Positions 28,648-38,438 of a stretch of DNA of 64,000 bases are shown here, piece by piece. This DNA comes from Cyclobacterium jeungdonense. GTDB taxonomy: Bacteria > Bacteroidota > Bacteroidia > Cytophagales > Cyclobacteriaceae. The notes beneath the pieces were generated by a model, which saw nothing but the letters and a program-made list of their open reading frames with translations, made no database searches and was not told the DNA's origin. The DNA lies in NCBI RefSeq assembly GCF_010994275.1, contig NZ_WMCD01000001.1:992001-1056000 (forward strand). The letters are read 5' to 3'. The first letter of the stretch is position 1; every line of letters starts with the position of its first letter. The position numbers and the translations under genes are program-made.

Positions 28648-28666
28648 ATTCGTTTCCGTTTAGTAG

Positions 28667-31600
28667 TTAAAACTTAAGGTTAAGGTTAAAACCTATGCTT
28701 CTAGATGAAGGTAATGCCATATCTTCCACTCCAGGAATCAGCGTACCACCACTCATAGCCATTGTTTCAGGATCAAAATGGGGATTTTCAGTCCATAAAG
28801 CCACGTTTCTTGCTACCAATGAAAATCGGGCCTCCTGAAAAGGTAATTTCCCCATAGATGCTCCCGGAATGGTATAACCCAGCGTCACCTCACGCAATTT
28901 TGTAAACGAGGCGTCATATTTGGCGGCTTCTACATTACTTCTTTCGTAGTATCTGTTGTGCCAGTCTCTGGAACTAATTTTAATATCATTGGGAACAAAA
29001 TTACCTTCTCCGGTCTGAATCACACCGGGGCTGATGATCCCATTTCCTGCGACTTCCAGGTCGTAGCCATTTTCCCTTCCGAGCAATGTTTCCTCTAGCT
29101 GACCGGAGGTACTACCGATGGTTTTCGTTCTGGATACCACAATACCCCCCTGACGAATGTCGAAAAGGAATCCAAATGTGAATCTCTTGTAATTAAAATT
29201 GTTCTGAATTCCCAGCATCCAATCAGGGTTATAATTTCCTTGAAGTACAAGGTCAGGAGAGGTTATGGGTGTTCCTGTTGTATTGTGTATGATTTGTCCA
29301 AAATAAGGGCTGTTAGCATCTTCCACACGAGCAAATCCCCTTCCGTAGATATTGCCCATTCTTTCACCGATTCGAGCCTGTATGGTCGCTCCATTTCTGC
29401 CTACCATGGAGTAGGAAGTTAAATCATCCGTCAATTCCAGGACTTTACTGCGATTTCTGGTGAAATTAGCCATCACATTCCAGTTAAGCCCGTTTACATT
29501 TTGGACAGGGCTACCCGACAATACCAATTCAATTCCATTGTTTTGAATTTCTCCGGCATTGATAATACGGCTCGCATAACCCGTAGAGATATCCAGTTCT
29601 ATGGGAATGATTTGATTTCTTGTACGGTTATCGTAATAGGTGAAGTCCAAGCCTATTCGCCCCTTTAAAAGCCTGATATCAGTGCCAAACTCCATAGAAG
29701 ACGTTCTTTCAGGCTTCAAATCCGCATTGGCAAGTCTGCTGGACTCGGTTTTACTTTGAATCGAACCCCAGGCAGTGGCCGGGTTAAACACATTCGTCAG
29801 ACTGTAGGGATTGGTATCATTACCTACTTCTGCATAGGCAGCTCTTACCTTAACAAAAGAAAAAGCATCCGGCAACGTCACCATATCCGAAATGATGGCA
29901 CTCATCGTAACCGAGGGATAAAAGTAGCTATTGTTACCTACTGGTAAGGTACTGGACCAATCATTTCTGCCGGTAATATCGAGAAATAATATATTATTAT
30001 AGCCAATCTGACCGAACCCATAGAAGGAATTGATTCTTTTTTCCGATACCATGTGGTCCACCTGCAGGTTTACTGCTGTATTAGTGAAATTATAGATTTC
30101 TGGTATTAACAGTTGCGGAGCCACGGTTTGGGTATACCGGTTCTCCTGCACCATTTGGTTTCCTCCTAACGACAGGGTGTAGGACCATTTTACATTTTCC
30201 GTCTCAGAATAGGTGAGCAGGAAATCGGTGTTTCGTTCGCTAAAATAAACCGCATCTTCTCTATAACTTCCAAGCGGAAAACGTTGGGTACTAAAGGCTC
30301 TTTTTCTATCCCGAAGGTCATTGTAAAGATCAAGGCCGGTACGAACCATCAAATTTAATTTGTCCGTAATCTTATAATTGGCCATTACATTTCCAAAAAC
30401 CCGGTCTTTAGACTGCCCATTGGTGTTTTCATAAACATTAAAATACGGATTATCATGATAATTGTAATTATAGTTGAATTGCTGCCTTCCTTCCAAGCCT
30501 GGCATCCAGTAATCTCTCAGGTTTCCAGTATTGATTTGCCGACCATACCAAATCCATAGGTACATAAGACTTTCCGTACCATAGCTGATATTTGGCCGAT
30601 TGCCGCTTACTGAGTTTTGGTAATTGATGGCGGTGGTGATGCTTAACCTGTCGGTTATTTGACTCATCCCGTTGAATGCCAGTGTGTTTCTTTTCAAATC
30701 CGTATTGGGAACGGTGCCTTTTTGATCCAAATTAGTCCATGAAAACCGAAAATTGGATTTTTCGTTTCCGGAAGCAATGGCAATGTTATTGGATAATGTC
30801 ACTCCAGTCTGGAAAAAATCATCGATGTTGTTGGGCTGGGATACCCAGGGGGTTGGCGTTATGGTACTGCCTGCGGGGGCATTCAGATCCCCTCCACGAA
30901 AACCAGGAACATCCCTGGGAGAATCAAATTGGGGAATTAAGTTGCCTTGATCCATTTCGGGACCCCAGCTTTCATCCACCCCGTCTGCAATGCCTGCACC
31001 TGCTCCATTCACAAAAGCAAACAATCCGTTATTACCCTGTCCGTATTTATCCTGCCAATCGGGCATCTTCAATGGGGTATCAAAGGTGGTATTGGAATTA
31101 ATACTTACTCCCAATCCGCGCACATTTTTTCCGGATTTGGTGGTAATAAGAATGGCTCCGTTCGCTGCTCTTGAACCATACAATGCCGCAGCAGCTGGCC
31201 CTTTTAGTATGGTCATGGAAGCAATGTCGTCGGGATTGATTTCCCCTGCCGGATTACCATAATCTACAGGCTGATTACCAGAACCAGATGAACCCACGAT
31301 ATTATTGCTAATGGGAACGCCATCTACGACGAATAAGGGTTGATTTGCATTAATATTCAGCGAAGATTCACCACGAATGGTTACCCGGGAGGATCCACCT
31401 ACCCCACTGGAAGAATTGGTAATCTGTACACCCGCCACTCTACCACTGAGGGAGTTTATCACATTTGTCTCCCGGGCTTCGGTAAACTTGTCTCCATCTA
31501 CCGCCTGAACCGAATATCCCAGGGCCTTGGTTTCTCTTTCAACACCCAGGGCAGTTACCACCACTTCACTCAATTCCTCTGATGAGTATTCCAACGCCAC

Positions 31601-31924
31601 ATTCAAGGTGGATTGATTTCCAACAGTAATTTCCTGCGATTGAAAACCGATATAGGAAAATACCAACACCGCCTCATCTGACGGTACCTCGAGCTCATAG
31701 TTTCCATCCAGATTGGTGACGGTTCCTCTGGTGGTACCTTTTAATAAGATAGAAGCTCCTAAAATCGGTTCTCCACTCGAACTTTCGGTTACTTGCCCAC
31801 GGACTGTACGCGACTGGGCACGGAGTACTTCGGTATTGCCCAATAGCAATACCAGGATCAGCATTCCCAGTCCCGCACAGGAACTGAAAAATCGACCCTC
31901 CAAACAAAGTAGCAATTTTTTCAT
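28667..31924 (-). CDS. SusC/RagA-type TonB-dependent outer-membrane receptor
   Basis: A 1085-residue TonB-linked transporter. After the signal peptide (ending near VLRAQ) comes the carboxypeptidase-D-like domain (VRGQVTESSSGEPILGASILLKG to about residue 125). The plug domain follows (ELSEVVVTALGVERETKALGYSV, NVINSLSGRVAGVQI, DIASMTILKGPAAAALYGSRAANGAILITTK in part), and then a 22-strand barrel ending RSIGFNLNLKF with a terminal phenylalanine. Together with the SusD partner it forms a pedal-bin importer. No sigma/anti-sigma regulator or glycoside hydrolase is adjacent, unlike in a typical polysaccharide locus. Confidence 0.95.
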   Translation of the reverse strand: MKKLLLCLEGRFFSSCAGLGMLILVLLLGNTEVLRAQSRTVRGQVTESSSGEPILGASILLKGTTRGTVTNLDGNYELEVPSDEAVLVFSYIGFQSQEITVGNQSTLNVALEYSSEELSEVVVTALGVERETKALGYSVQAVDGDKFTEARETNVINSLSGRVAGVQITNSSSGVGGSSRVTIRGESSLNINANQPLFVVDGVPISNNIVGSSGSGNQPVDYGNPAGEINPDDIASMTILKGPAAAALYGSRAANGAILITTKSGKNVRGLGVSINSNTTFDTPLKMPDWQDKYGQGNNGLFAFVNGAGAGIADGVDESWGPEMDQGNLIPQFDSPRDVPGFRGGDLNAPAGSTITPTPWVSQPNNIDDFFQTGVTLSNNIAIASGNEKSNFRFSWTNLDQKGTVPNTDLKRNTLAFNGMSQITDRLSITTAINYQNSVSGNRPNISYGTESLMYLWIWYGRQINTGNLRDYWMPGLEGRQQFNYNYNYHDNPYFNVYENTNGQSKDRVFGNVMANYKITDKLNLMVRTGLDLYNDLRDRKRAFSTQRFPLGSYREDAVYFSERNTDFLLTYSETENVKWSYTLSLGGNQMVQENRYTQTVAPQLLIPEIYNFTNTAVNLQVDHMVSEKRINSFYGFGQIGYNNILFLDITGRNDWSSTLPVGNNSYFYPSVTMSAIISDMVTLPDAFSFVKVRAAYAEVGNDTNPYSLTNVFNPATAWGSIQSKTESSRLANADLKPERTSSMEFGTDIRLLKGRIGLDFTYYDNRTRNQIIPIELDISTGYASRIINAGEIQNNGIELVLSGSPVQNVNGLNWNVMANFTRNRSKVLELTDDLTSYSMVGRNGATIQARIGERMGNIYGRGFARVEDANSPYFGQIIHNTTGTPITSPDLVLQGNYNPDWMLGIQNNFNYKRFTFGFLFDIRQGGIVVSRTKTIGSTSGQLEETLLGRENGYDLEVAGNGIISPGVIQTGEGNFVPNDIKISSRDWHNRYYERSNVEAAKYDASFTKLREVTLGYTIPGASMGKLPFQEARFSLVARNVALWTENPHFDPETMAMSGGTLIPGVEDMALPSSRSIGFNLNLKF

Positions 31925-32256
31925 AATAATCGGTAATTTAGAATTGGTATGGAATTAAATAGAGGGGAATTGAATAATTCCGAAAATAAATGTAGGTTCA
32001 ATAGGATAACGAGAATCGTATTAGCATTTACCGAGGAAATTTACGTAGAACACATAATCTTATCCAATAAATTTGCCAATAAGTCTGTCTTATCTCACTA
32101 TTTTTAAATATAAACACATTTCATAATATTTTCTAAACCTTTTTCAAAAATGTAAAAATTAAATTTTATCAAAAAAATATCTCGTTTACTTTATTATAAA
32201 CAAAATGAATAAAATTTAATAATTCTATAAAGTAGGCCGCTGGGTTTCCCCAGGTA
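31925..32256. other. AT-rich intergenic region upstream of susC, 332 bases
   Basis: Probably holds the susC promoter and the end of the ethanolamine-type operon. Very AT-rich from 32080 to 32230. A small hairpin CTGGG-TTTC-CCCAG (32240-32253) lies just past the aldehyde dehydrogenase stop codon but lacks a T run. No clean TAnnTTTG element was seen. Confidence 0.5.
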
Positions 32257-33621
32257 TCAGGGTTTCAGATGGTAAGCCTTTGGTTGGGTGAAAGCCCGAA
32301 TCCCCTGATAGGACAGCGTAACCCCCAAACCGGAATTCTTTCGTCCCGTCCAGGGAAGGTTTGGACTTACCCGGTCACAACAATTCCAGTAAACTGTCCC
32401 CGTAGACAGTTGGTCCAACACGTTCATAGCGCGCTCCTTATCGGTTGAAAAAACGGCTGCCGTTAATCCATAAGTTGTATCGTTCATCAGGGAAACCGCT
32501 TCCGCATCGTTTTTCACTGATTGGATCCCGATAATTGGACCGAAAGATTCTTCTTGCATCAGCTTCATTTGGTGATTTACCTTTGTCAACACCGTAGGCT
32601 CCCAGTAGTACCCCTTACCCTCTTTTCGCTTGCCACCTGTCTGAAGGTTTGCCCCCAATGCGATGGCATCTTGTACCTGATCTTGGAAAACCTCGAGCTG
32701 CTCCTTTCTGGTTACCGGCCCAATATAGGTTCCTTTCTGCAGCGGATCACCCATCTTGTAGGAGGCAACTTCTAAAACAAAAGCCTGGACAAAATCATCG
32801 TAAATCTTTTCATGAACATAGATACGCTCCACCGCACAACAGCTTTGACCGTTGTTGTAAAAAGCTCCTTCTGCTGCATTCACAGCCGCTTGTTCCACAT
32901 CTGCTATGTCATCCATCACGTAAAGCGGATCTTTCCCTCCTAATTCCAATTGAACCGGTACCAGTTTGGAGGCAACCTTTTGGGCGATGTATTTGCCCGT
33001 CCGATGCGATCCTGTAAAAAAATACCCGTCCAAATCGGCTTCCAGAAGCATCTCTCCCACTGCAGCACCCCCTACAAAACATTCGAAAACATCCTTAGGA
33101 ACGCCCGCTTTCCATAACAGTTCCCTGAATTTCAGTCCTGTTAAGCTGGAAAATTCTGACGGTTTATATGCAACGGCATTTCCAGCTAGCAAGGCATACA
33201 GGAAGACGTTGTACCCCACATTGTAGGGGAAATTCCAGGCAGAAATGTTGGCGATAACTCCTAATGGTTCGTAATCGATCTCCTCGGTAACCGCTCCTTT
33301 TGACGAGATGGTTTCCCTGCTCAGCCAGCGCAATCCATTTTCTTTAATATGGACGATCCGGTTATGTGCTCCCGTTATCTCATTTCTGGACTGCTCCATC
33401 GGCTTTCCGGTTTCTGAGGTAAGGACTTCAGCAAGCATTTCCAGATTTTCCTTAACCAGGTCTCCAAAGCTAAGAAGTATTTTTATCCTTTCTTCTACTG
33501 GAACCTTTTTCCAGGCCTGTTGTCCTGCTTTAAGCTTTTGTATCTTCTTGGTTACCGAATTTTGATCATCTGTGTTAAGCGATTGAATCACTTTTTCGGT
33601 GGCTGGGTTTATAATATCCAT
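32257..33621 (-). CDS. NAD(P)-dependent aldehyde dehydrogenase
   Basis: A 454-residue aldehyde dehydrogenase. The start MDIINPATEKVIQSL at 33621 is chosen because it sits 2 bases after the preceding stop; an upstream in-frame start at 33720 would overlap that gene by about 97 bases. Catalytic residues are visible: Glu in VQLELGGKDPLYVM, Cys in NNGQSCCAVERIYVH, and ANISAWNFPYNVG for cofactor binding. As the last gene after an alcohol dehydrogenase it should oxidise the aldehyde formed there; in the proposed pathway that is a gamma-glutamyl aminoaldehyde, giving gamma-glutamylglycine. Confidence 0.92.
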   Translation of the reverse strand: MDIINPATEKVIQSLNTDDQNSVTKKIQKLKAGQQAWKKVPVEERIKILLSFGDLVKENLEMLAEVLTSETGKPMEQSRNEITGAHNRIVHIKENGLRWLSRETISSKGAVTEEIDYEPLGVIANISAWNFPYNVGYNVFLYALLAGNAVAYKPSEFSSLTGLKFRELLWKAGVPKDVFECFVGGAAVGEMLLEADLDGYFFTGSHRTGKYIAQKVASKLVPVQLELGGKDPLYVMDDIADVEQAAVNAAEGAFYNNGQSCCAVERIYVHEKIYDDFVQAFVLEVASYKMGDPLQKGTYIGPVTRKEQLEVFQDQVQDAIALGANLQTGGKRKEGKGYYWEPTVLTKVNHQMKLMQEESFGPIIGIQSVKNDAEAVSLMNDTTYGLTAAVFSTDKERAMNVLDQLSTGTVYWNCCDRVSPNLPWTGRKNSGLGVTLSYQGIRAFTQPKAYHLKP

Positions 33622-33623
33622 AT

Positions 33624-34379
33624 TTACTGTTGATTTTTTACTTTTTCTACAAAATACGCATACAATCGAAGCGGATCTAAATGAGGTGGCTTTTTCCCCA
33701 CAGAGAATTCCGGGTGCCACTGAACCGCTATGACATTCAGGTCTGGAGCCCCGCTAACCTGAACGGCTTCTACCATGCCATCTTCCTGGCAACTTGCCAA
33801 CACTTCCAGACCTTTGCCCAGGACTTTTATCCCCTGATGGTGCACCGAATTTACAGTATCCGTTGCCTTCTCAGGGTAAATTTTTTCCAGGGTTTTCCCG
33901 GGTTCCATTTTGATTCTGTGGGTCAATTGATCATATAAAGTCGCATCCCTATGCACAATTGAACCCGGTACCTGATGGGTAATATCCTGATAAAGCGTAC
34001 CCCCACAATAGACGTTCAACAATTGGAAGCCTCTGCAAATACCCAGAACCGGCTTTTTGTTTTGGATGGCATAATCCATTAATTTCAATTCGTACGCATC
34101 CCGATAGGGATCTCCCAGCCACTTGCCTGAAACAACAGGTTCTTCGCCGTAGGTTTGGGGAGCCAGATCAGTACCTCCTTGAAAAACAAAGCCATCCAGT
34201 TCTTCCAGAATCCCCGTTAATTTTTCAAACGGCAAATCCGGAATAAGCACAGGCAAAATCCCCTCCTGAGAGACATAGCTAAACATATCGCCCTCTACGT
34301 AGGCTAGATTTTTTGGTCCAAAAACCACCCGCGACGGATCGGGGTACATAAAGCAAGCACTGATTCCAATTTTGACCAT
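33624..34379 (-). CDS. Class I glutamine amidotransferase-like gamma-glutamyl hydrolase (PuuD-like)
   Basis: A 251-residue PuuD-family hydrolase. The nucleophile elbow is VLGICRGFQLLNVYCGG (Cys at about residue 115); DGFVFQGGTDLAPQTYGEEP is the family oxyanion block; the His-Glu pair is in AVQWHPEFSVG. PuuD cleaves gamma-glutamyl-GABA to GABA and glutamate. Here it would release the oxidised amine product and recycle glutamate. It is 3 bases from the alcohol dehydrogenase gene and 2 from the aldehyde dehydrogenase gene. Confidence 0.92.
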   Translation of the reverse strand: MVKIGISACFMYPDPSRVVFGPKNLAYVEGDMFSYVSQEGILPVLIPDLPFEKLTGILEELDGFVFQGGTDLAPQTYGEEPVVSGKWLGDPYRDAYELKLMDYAIQNKKPVLGICRGFQLLNVYCGGTLYQDITHQVPGSIVHRDATLYDQLTHRIKMEPGKTLEKIYPEKATDTVNSVHHQGIKVLGKGLEVLASCQEDGMVEAVQVSGAPDLNVIAVQWHPEFSVGKKPPHLDPLRLYAYFVEKVKNQQ

Positions 34380-34382
34380 GAC

Positions 34383-35531
34383 TTACAACGCGTTGGTATA
34401 CATGATTTCAAAATCGTACTGACTAACAGGCTTGGGATTATTGGGATGGCAAAAATCGGCAAAGGCTAAATCAGACAAGGTAGCGATATGAGAAGGCAGC
34501 ACACCAATGGAGGTAAGGTTCGCCGGAAGGCCCAACCTGGCATTTAAGTTAGCTATGTATACAGGAAGTTGAGAACCTTCCCCTTTATTAAGGCCGAGCA
34601 TCAGGGCCATTTGATCAAATTTTTCTTCAGAGCCTCCATAATTAAATGCCAACCCCTGAGGTAAATTGACAGCATTTGCCAATCCATGATGGGTATCCAA
34701 TAAGCTTGAAAGCGGGTGGGCAAGGCTATGTACCACTCCCAGGCCTTTCTGAAAAGCAACCGCCCCCATCATGGAAGCCATAAGCATGTTGCTTCGGGAT
34801 TCTATATCCGGGCGAAGTGTAGCTTTTTCCAGGGACTTACCGATTAATTGAATACCTTCTAAAGCAATACCGCTGCACATGGGATGCCAGTTTTTCGATA
34901 AATAGGCCTCCATATTATGAGTTAACGCATCCATTCCGGTAGCAGCGGTTACGAAAGCCGGTAAGTCCATAGTCAATTCGGGATCCGCAAAAACAATTTT
35001 TGCCATGAGTGAAGGGGCAAAAAGAATGCGCTTCTTCTTGCTCTCATCCTCAGAAATAATCGCACTTCTACCCACTTCACTCCCTGTACCAGCCGTCGTA
35101 GGGATGGTCACAAAATGAGGTATGGGTTCGGTTACGTATTGGTCTCCTCCGATCAAATCATCGTAATCAAACAAATCCCGGTGGTGGTTGATACTTAGGG
35201 CAATGGCCCGGGCCACATCCAGCCCTACTCCTCCCCCTATGCCGATGATGCTGTCGCGATCGGTTTCCTGGTAGCTTTTTTTACCTTTTAGAACATCGGA
35301 CTTTACCGGATTTTTATGAACCTCCGAAAATACTTCTACGGATATTCCTGCCTGCTCCAACCGGGAGATAATTTTGGTGAAAAAATCCAACTCCCTTACC
35401 AGGGGATCTGTCACCAGCAGGGGCTTACTAAGATGTTGACTTTTTAAATAGTCGCCTAATTCGGCAACAACTCCGGCCCCAAAACGGATGACGGTTGGAA
35501 AACTGAACGTATACTTTTGTTGAAAATTCAT
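34383..35531 (-). CDS. Iron-containing alcohol dehydrogenase
   Basis: A 382-residue group III alcohol dehydrogenase. Cofactor binding: IIGIGGGVGLDVARAIAL. The conserved block FVTIPTTAGTGSEVGRSAII is present. Metal ligands are expected in AATGMDALTHNMEAYLS and VHSLAHPLSSLLDTHHGLANA. The presence of an alcohol dehydrogenase instead of the amine oxidase of putrescine pathways suggests the gamma-glutamylated substrate carries a hydroxyl group, as ethanolamine does. Confidence 0.93.
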   Translation of the reverse strand: MNFQQKYTFSFPTVIRFGAGVVAELGDYLKSQHLSKPLLVTDPLVRELDFFTKIISRLEQAGISVEVFSEVHKNPVKSDVLKGKKSYQETDRDSIIGIGGGVGLDVARAIALSINHHRDLFDYDDLIGGDQYVTEPIPHFVTIPTTAGTGSEVGRSAIISEDESKKKRILFAPSLMAKIVFADPELTMDLPAFVTAATGMDALTHNMEAYLSKNWHPMCSGIALEGIQLIGKSLEKATLRPDIESRSNMLMASMMGAVAFQKGLGVVHSLAHPLSSLLDTHHGLANAVNLPQGLAFNYGGSEEKFDQMALMLGLNKGEGSQLPVYIANLNARLGLPANLTSIGVLPSHIATLSDLAFADFCHPNNPKPVSQYDFEIMYTNAL

Positions 35532-35571
35532 AAATAATTTTAACTATTCGTTTTTGTAGGACACTTTACCG

Positions 35572-36936
35572 TTAAATAATTTCAAAATACCTTTTTCGCT
35601 CCCAGTCCGTTACCTTTGAGGCAAATTCCCTGCATTCCCATTCCCTGGTCTTGCAAAAATGTTGCACAAAATCGCTTCCAAAAAGGGAATGCGCCACTTC
35701 CGAATTTTTCATAGCTACAGTTGCTTCCTGGAGAGAGGTGGGAATAGAGCCATTGGAATAGTCCTTATAGCCATTCCCAACCGTAGCGGGTCTATCAAGA
35801 TCCAATTGATGTTCGATGCCATAAAGACCGGCAGCCAGACAGGCGGCCATGGCCAGGTAGGGGTTTACATCCGAGCCAATGACCCGGGTTTCCAGCCGCG
35901 TAGACTTTATCCCCCCGGATAGCACCCGTAGCGCCGTGGTCCGGTTATCCCGGGCCCAAGTCAGCGTCGTCGGAGCCCAGGCACCTTCCACCAATCTTTT
36001 GTAGCTGTTGATGGTGGGAGCAAATAAGGGAAGCATGTGGGGCAGACAATATAACTGCCCGGCAATATACTGCCGCATCAGATCACTCATACTCCAAGTA
36101 TCATTTGGATCATAAAATAAGTTTTTTTCGAGGCTGGGATCCCAAATACTTTGGTGTACATGTCCACCGTTACCGGGCAAGGTTTCGGTCCACTTGGCCA
36201 TGAATGTAGCCATAAGACCATGTTTATAAGCAATCTCTTTGACGCTGGTCTTGAATAACGTAGCCCTGTCAGCTGCCAGGAGTACTTCACTATATTGTAT
36301 GGCCGCTTCATATACCCCCGGACCTGTCTCGGTGTGCAGGCCCTCCAGTGGAATTCCAAAACGGCCACATAGGTCAAAGAGATCATGAAAGAAATCACTC
36401 TTCAAAGATGCTCTAAGATGAGAATACCCAAACATTCCAGGTGTCATGGCTTTGGGTAAAGACCCGTTTCCCTGTGCAAATTCATCAGGCGTCACTTCAA
36501 AATTAAACCATTCAAATTCCTGAGCAAAAAGTGGCTTGTACCCGGCATCCAGTGATTTTTGCTTTATTTTTCGTAAAAGGGAACGGGGGCAAACCAATCC
36601 TCCATGCTCATTATCCTGGTGGAAATCGGCTAAAAAGAAAGGTAAGTCTTTTTCCCAGGGAATATTACGCTGCGTGGATAAGTCAATACTCGCCTTAAAA
36701 TCAGGATAGCCAGTATGCCAGCCGGTTACAGACACGTTATCATACGACTTATCCTCCATGTCCCAGCCAAAAACGACGGCACAAAACCCCATGCCTCCAT
36801 CCAATATGGAAATGAATTTATCCAAAGAAACTAACTTGCCTCTCAACACGCCATCTATATCAACGATGGCCAATTTTACCTTTTCGCAGGACCGTTTTTT
36901 TAATTCGCGGATGACTTCTTCTTTTGTGGGGATCAT
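35572..36936 (-). CDS. Glutamine synthetase-like gamma-glutamylamide ligase
   Basis: A 454-residue member of the glutamine synthetase superfamily, PuuA/GlnA4-like rather than a housekeeping glutamine synthetase. The N-terminal beta-grasp starts VKLAIVDIDGVLRGKLV. Catalytic blocks are FAQEFEWFNFEV, EGLHTETGPGVYEAAI, GNGGHVHQSIWD and SGGIKSTRLETRVIGSDVNPYLAMAACLAAG in part. The adenylylation loop of GlnA is not evident. It is predicted to join glutamate to an amine; the adjacent permease and dehydrogenases suggest ethanolamine. Confidence 0.9.
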   Translation of the reverse strand: MIPTKEEVIRELKKRSCEKVKLAIVDIDGVLRGKLVSLDKFISILDGGMGFCAVVFGWDMEDKSYDNVSVTGWHTGYPDFKASIDLSTQRNIPWEKDLPFFLADFHQDNEHGGLVCPRSLLRKIKQKSLDAGYKPLFAQEFEWFNFEVTPDEFAQGNGSLPKAMTPGMFGYSHLRASLKSDFFHDLFDLCGRFGIPLEGLHTETGPGVYEAAIQYSEVLLAADRATLFKTSVKEIAYKHGLMATFMAKWTETLPGNGGHVHQSIWDPSLEKNLFYDPNDTWSMSDLMRQYIAGQLYCLPHMLPLFAPTINSYKRLVEGAWAPTTLTWARDNRTTALRVLSGGIKSTRLETRVIGSDVNPYLAMAACLAAGLYGIEHQLDLDRPATVGNGYKDYSNGSIPTSLQEATVAMKNSEVAHSLFGSDFVQHFCKTREWECREFASKVTDWERKRYFEII

Positions 36937-36942
36937 GTCAAG

Positions 36943-38268
36943 TTAGGGTTTGTAAATAAAGATTCTAAAAAACACGTAAGAACCAATTAACATAGCAAAA
37001 AACAGCAGGGCCAGCATAAAATTATAGAGAATCATCGCCAGCATGGAAATACTGGCGATGACTAATGCCACCATAGGGAATAAGGGATACACGGGGACCT
37101 TGAAAGGTCGTTCTAGATCAGGTTCCTTCTTGCGCAAATAGAAAAAGGCAATCATTGATAAGATATAAAGGCCCAAAGCCCCAAAGACGGCAATGGTAAT
37201 GATCTCACCCGTCTTTCCTGTAAGCAACGCAATGATTCCAATAATCATATTGAAAAGAAGGGCATTTCCGGGGGTTTTGAATTTTTTATTGACTTTTCCA
37301 ATGATTTTTGGAGCATATCCTACCCTGCCAAATTCAAAGGTAGTTCTTCCGGCGGCCAGAATGATTCCGTTAAATGAAGCCACCAGGCCAAATAGCGCAA
37401 TAAAAGATAACAAATGATAGTAGGAATGATCGGATCCAACGACCATTTCCATTGCCAGGGGTAGGGGCGAATCAGAAGCGATTCCGGTCTCATCCGGATA
37501 TACGATGGCTTCCCAGCCTCCCACGCCAACGGCCGAGGCGAAGGTAAGAACGCAAAGAATCACTAAAGTCAAAAGTGCGGAACCGAACCCTCTCAAAATA
37601 TTCTTTTGTGGATTGATGGTTTCTTCGGCCACGTTGGCTACCCCCTCTATGGCCAGAAAAAACCAGATCGCAAAGGGAATGGCTGCTACGATACCCATGT
37701 ATCCCTTATGAAATCCCTTGACGTTGAGATTGGCTGCATCGAACTCCGGGAGGGTAACTCCTGCAAAAAACAAAAGTCCCAGGACGGCCACGACGGTAAT
37801 AAATAATTCAAAAGTTGCCGCAATCTGCAGACCGACAACGTTCAATAAGGTAAAGATTAGATAGGCTCCAATACCAATCCATAGCACATCCCATTCCGGA
37901 AAAAATATCCCAAAGTAGGCCCCAATCGCAGATGCAATGGCTGGAGGCGCAAAGATGAATTCAATATTTTGGGACATCCCGGCTAAAAAGCCCAGTTGCT
38001 TGCCCAGTCCCCGCTCCGCATAGGAAAAGGCCCCGCCTGCCCGGGGAATTGCACAGGCCATTTCGGTATAACTAAAGGTGAAAGTGATATACATGAGAAT
38101 GATAAAAAAAATGGCAATGGCTGCTCCCCAGGTACCCCCTTCCGCCAATCCTATGTTCCATCCAAAATAATTCCCTGATATCACATAACCCACTCCCAAT
38201 CCCCATAGCATAAAGGGGCCCAGGGTCTTTTTTAATTCATTTTCTTTTCCTTCGGTTGGTTGATTCAT
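36943..38268 (-). CDS. APC-superfamily permease, probably ethanolamine permease
   Basis: A 441-residue permease with about 12 membrane helices. The N-terminus LGPFMLWGLGVGYVISGNYFGWNIGL, together with FSYTEMACAIPRAGGAFSYAERGLG, QNIEFIFAPPAIASAIGAYF and IPFAIWFFLAIEGVANVAEET (given piecewise), closely resembles the ethanolamine permease family (TIGR00908) as recalled; this was not searched. It is the first gene of the operon, 6 bases before the ligase gene. An amino-acid substrate is the alternative. Confidence 0.85.
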   Translation of the reverse strand: MNQPTEGKENELKKTLGPFMLWGLGVGYVISGNYFGWNIGLAEGGTWGAAIAIFFIILMYITFTFSYTEMACAIPRAGGAFSYAERGLGKQLGFLAGMSQNIEFIFAPPAIASAIGAYFGIFFPEWDVLWIGIGAYLIFTLLNVVGLQIAATFELFITVVAVLGLLFFAGVTLPEFDAANLNVKGFHKGYMGIVAAIPFAIWFFLAIEGVANVAEETINPQKNILRGFGSALLTLVILCVLTFASAVGVGGWEAIVYPDETGIASDSPLPLAMEMVVGSDHSYYHLLSFIALFGLVASFNGIILAAGRTTFEFGRVGYAPKIIGKVNKKFKTPGNALLFNMIIGIIALLTGKTGEIITIAVFGALGLYILSMIAFFYLRKKEPDLERPFKVPVYPLFPMVALVIASISMLAMILYNFMLALLFFAMLIGSYVFFRIFIYKP

Positions 38269-38386
38269 AATACGTTTACTTGTTAACAGGTAAAATAGAC
38301 CATTTGTCGGGAAGTATTCATTGAGGGTATGTTGAGTTATGATATGATTAGCAAATTTTCTAAAAAGGCTGTTTTAAAATTAAAAA

Positions 38387-38394
38387 TAAATTTG
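38387..38394 (+). promoter_or_regulatory. Bacteroidota -7 promoter element for the deoxynucleoside kinase
   Basis: TAAATTTG fits TAnnTTTG, 44 bases before the start codon at 38439. No obvious -33 TTG. Confidence 0.35.
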
Positions 38395-38438
38395 AAATAA
38401 AGGGTAATTTCGCACCATTATTGAATTAAAACTTAAAA

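Noticed and set aside
24259..31924. Polysaccharide utilisation locus
   Set aside because: A SusCD pair is present but no glycoside hydrolase, lyase, sulfatase or hybrid two-component regulator is adjacent.
33622..33720. Longer N-terminus for the aldehyde dehydrogenase
   Set aside because: It would overlap the upstream hydrolase gene by nearly 100 bases, and the added residues do not resemble family N-termini.
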